Source of the DNA: CAYTRP01 sp964625145
Lineage (GTDB): Bacteria; Sumerlaeota; Sumerlaeia; SLMS01; JAHLLQ01
Direction: 5' to 3'
NCBI GenBank assembly: GCA_964625145.1
Contig: CAZVAQ010000178.1
Span: 1-6,612, forward strand
Length of the DNA: 6,612 nucleotides
Position 1 is the stretch's first letter, and each line of letters starts with the position of its first letter. The notes beneath the pieces were generated by a model. It saw nothing but the letters and a program-made list of their open reading frames with translations, was not told the DNA's origin and did no database searches. Shown piece by piece: positions 5,863-6,612 of the stretch. A program made the position numbers and the translations under genes.

Positions 5863-6612
5863 TCAGGCCGACCCGGAGGAGAACTTCGCCTCCCTTGCCA
5901 GGTCCTTCTTCCGCGCATGGGGGGTGCGGCGGGCCATGCCGAGCAGGCGCAGCACCGTCGGCCGCCGCGCCGACTTCGTCAACAATCCCGACTTCTCCAA
6001 AATCAAATGCTGCGCCGGCCGCTCCACCACCTCGTAGAAGAACGCCGAAATCAGCGAGATGATCAGGTACAGCACCACGATCGAAGTCCAGAATCCCCAG
6101 TTCGCCTCCTTCGCATACTCATACAGGTGGATCGAGATGTAGTTGAAGTGCACCAGGTACAGCGCGAAGGATATCTCGCCAAGATACACGAACGGTCGCC
6201 ACGAAAGGGCGCGGCTGACAAAGGAGACCGGTGAGCAACAGAAGTAAATGATCAACGCGCTGAAGAACGCGTTCACCGTGTTCCATTGCATGCCGACGCT
6301 GCGCCCGAGGTTGTGCATGCTCGGCCCCTGGCCAAGGTTGTAGAAGATGTGCAGGCAGACCACCATGACGCCGATGGTGGACAGGATGATCACGCTATCC
6401 GCCAGCCACCGGTTGTTCAGCAGGGTGTTCTTGGTCTTGACGTAAAGCAGGCCGAACATCATGCCGAACACGAAATCGATGAAGCGCCCAAAGATGGTGT
6501 ACAGGCGCAGGTCGCTCTTCTCGCTGAGGAAACCGCCATACTCGATCAGGCGCGCGTCGTGCAGCTCATCGCCCAGCTTGAACAGCAACGCGCTGATGCC
6601 GAACAGGAACAC
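5863..6612 (-). CDS. Acyltransferase family 3 membrane protein, C-terminal part (5' end outside the window)
   Basis: The visible 249 residues are the C-terminal part of an integral membrane O-acyltransferase of the OafA/YrhL type, which transfers acyl groups (often acetyl) to surface sugars or similar acceptors. Several hydrophobic segments are seen (about 40-57, 72-92, 112-126, 142-158, 176-196). Two late family motifs are typical: YLGEISFALYLVHF (143-156) and FYEVVERPAQHLI (192-204), numbered from the first visible residue. The catalytic histidine/arginine region near the N-terminus lies beyond the right edge, so activity cannot be judged. The apparent GTG codon at the edge is an artefact of the cut. 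The C-terminus is a basic, probably cytoplasmic tail rich in Arg and Lys. The acceptor is unknown. The gene lies upstream of, and in the same direction as, the DUF1338-transporter pair but is separated by 217 bases. Confidence 0.88.
   Translation of the reverse strand: MFLFGISALLFKLGDELHDARLIEYGGFLSEKSDLRLYTIFGRFIDFVFGMMFGLLYVKTKNTLLNNRWLADSVIILSTIGVMVVCLHIFYNLGQGPSMHNLGRSVGMQWNTVNAFFSALIIYFCCSPVSFVSRALSWRPFVYLGEISFALYLVHFNYISIHLYEYAKEANWGFWTSIVVLYLIISLISAFFYEVVERPAQHLILEKSGLLTKSARRPTVLRLLGMARRTPHARKKDLAREAKFSSGSA

Overview
The window carries five protein-coding genes: four complete and one cut by the right edge. The DNA is GC-rich (roughly 63-70% in sampled gene stretches). The exported helical-repeat protein, the metabolic genes and the short heptamer repeats between genes suggest a free-living Gram-negative-type bacterium. 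Planctomycetota, other PVC-type bacteria or an allied candidate phylum such as Sumerlaeota would fit. That placement is inference: no rRNA or marker gene is present.

Layout, left to right. Bases 1-215 are non-coding and hold a tandem heptamer repeat (43-84). Bases 216-2396 (minus) encode a 726-residue exported protein of unknown function, with a possible TolB/CsgG-like N-terminal domain and a helical-repeat body. A 204-base divergent spacer (2397-2600) follows, with a C-rich/G-rich tract that could form a G-quadruplex or a nested hairpin. Bases 2601-3851 (plus) encode glutamate dehydrogenase, recognisable to its catalytic residues. It converges on a minus-strand pair: a sodium-coupled BASS-family transporter (3928-4851) and, upstream of it with an ATGA overlap, a short DUF1338 protein (4848-5645). 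DUF1338 is the family of the 2-oxoadipate dioxygenase/decarboxylase HglS. The 76-base gap between the convergent genes holds a foldback of the heptamer repeat; its right arm encodes the last residues and stop codon of the transporter. After a 217-base spacer (5646-5862) comes the C-terminal part of an integral membrane acyltransferase (5863-6612, minus).

How the genes may work together: the ATGA overlap strongly suggests that the DUF1338 enzyme and the transporter are co-expressed. HglS-type enzymes act on 2-oxo acids, and several BASS proteins carry organic or 2-oxo acids, so a linked uptake-and-breakdown function is plausible but unproven. The convergent glutamate dehydrogenase joins 2-oxoglutarate to glutamate and would sit next to such a pathway. 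The acyltransferase and the exported protein look unrelated to this theme. I see no CRISPR array, phage, transposase, tRNA or rRNA. The most unusual items are the heptamer foldback that forms a gene's 3' end, the G-rich leader of the exported protein, and the DUF1338-BASS pairing.
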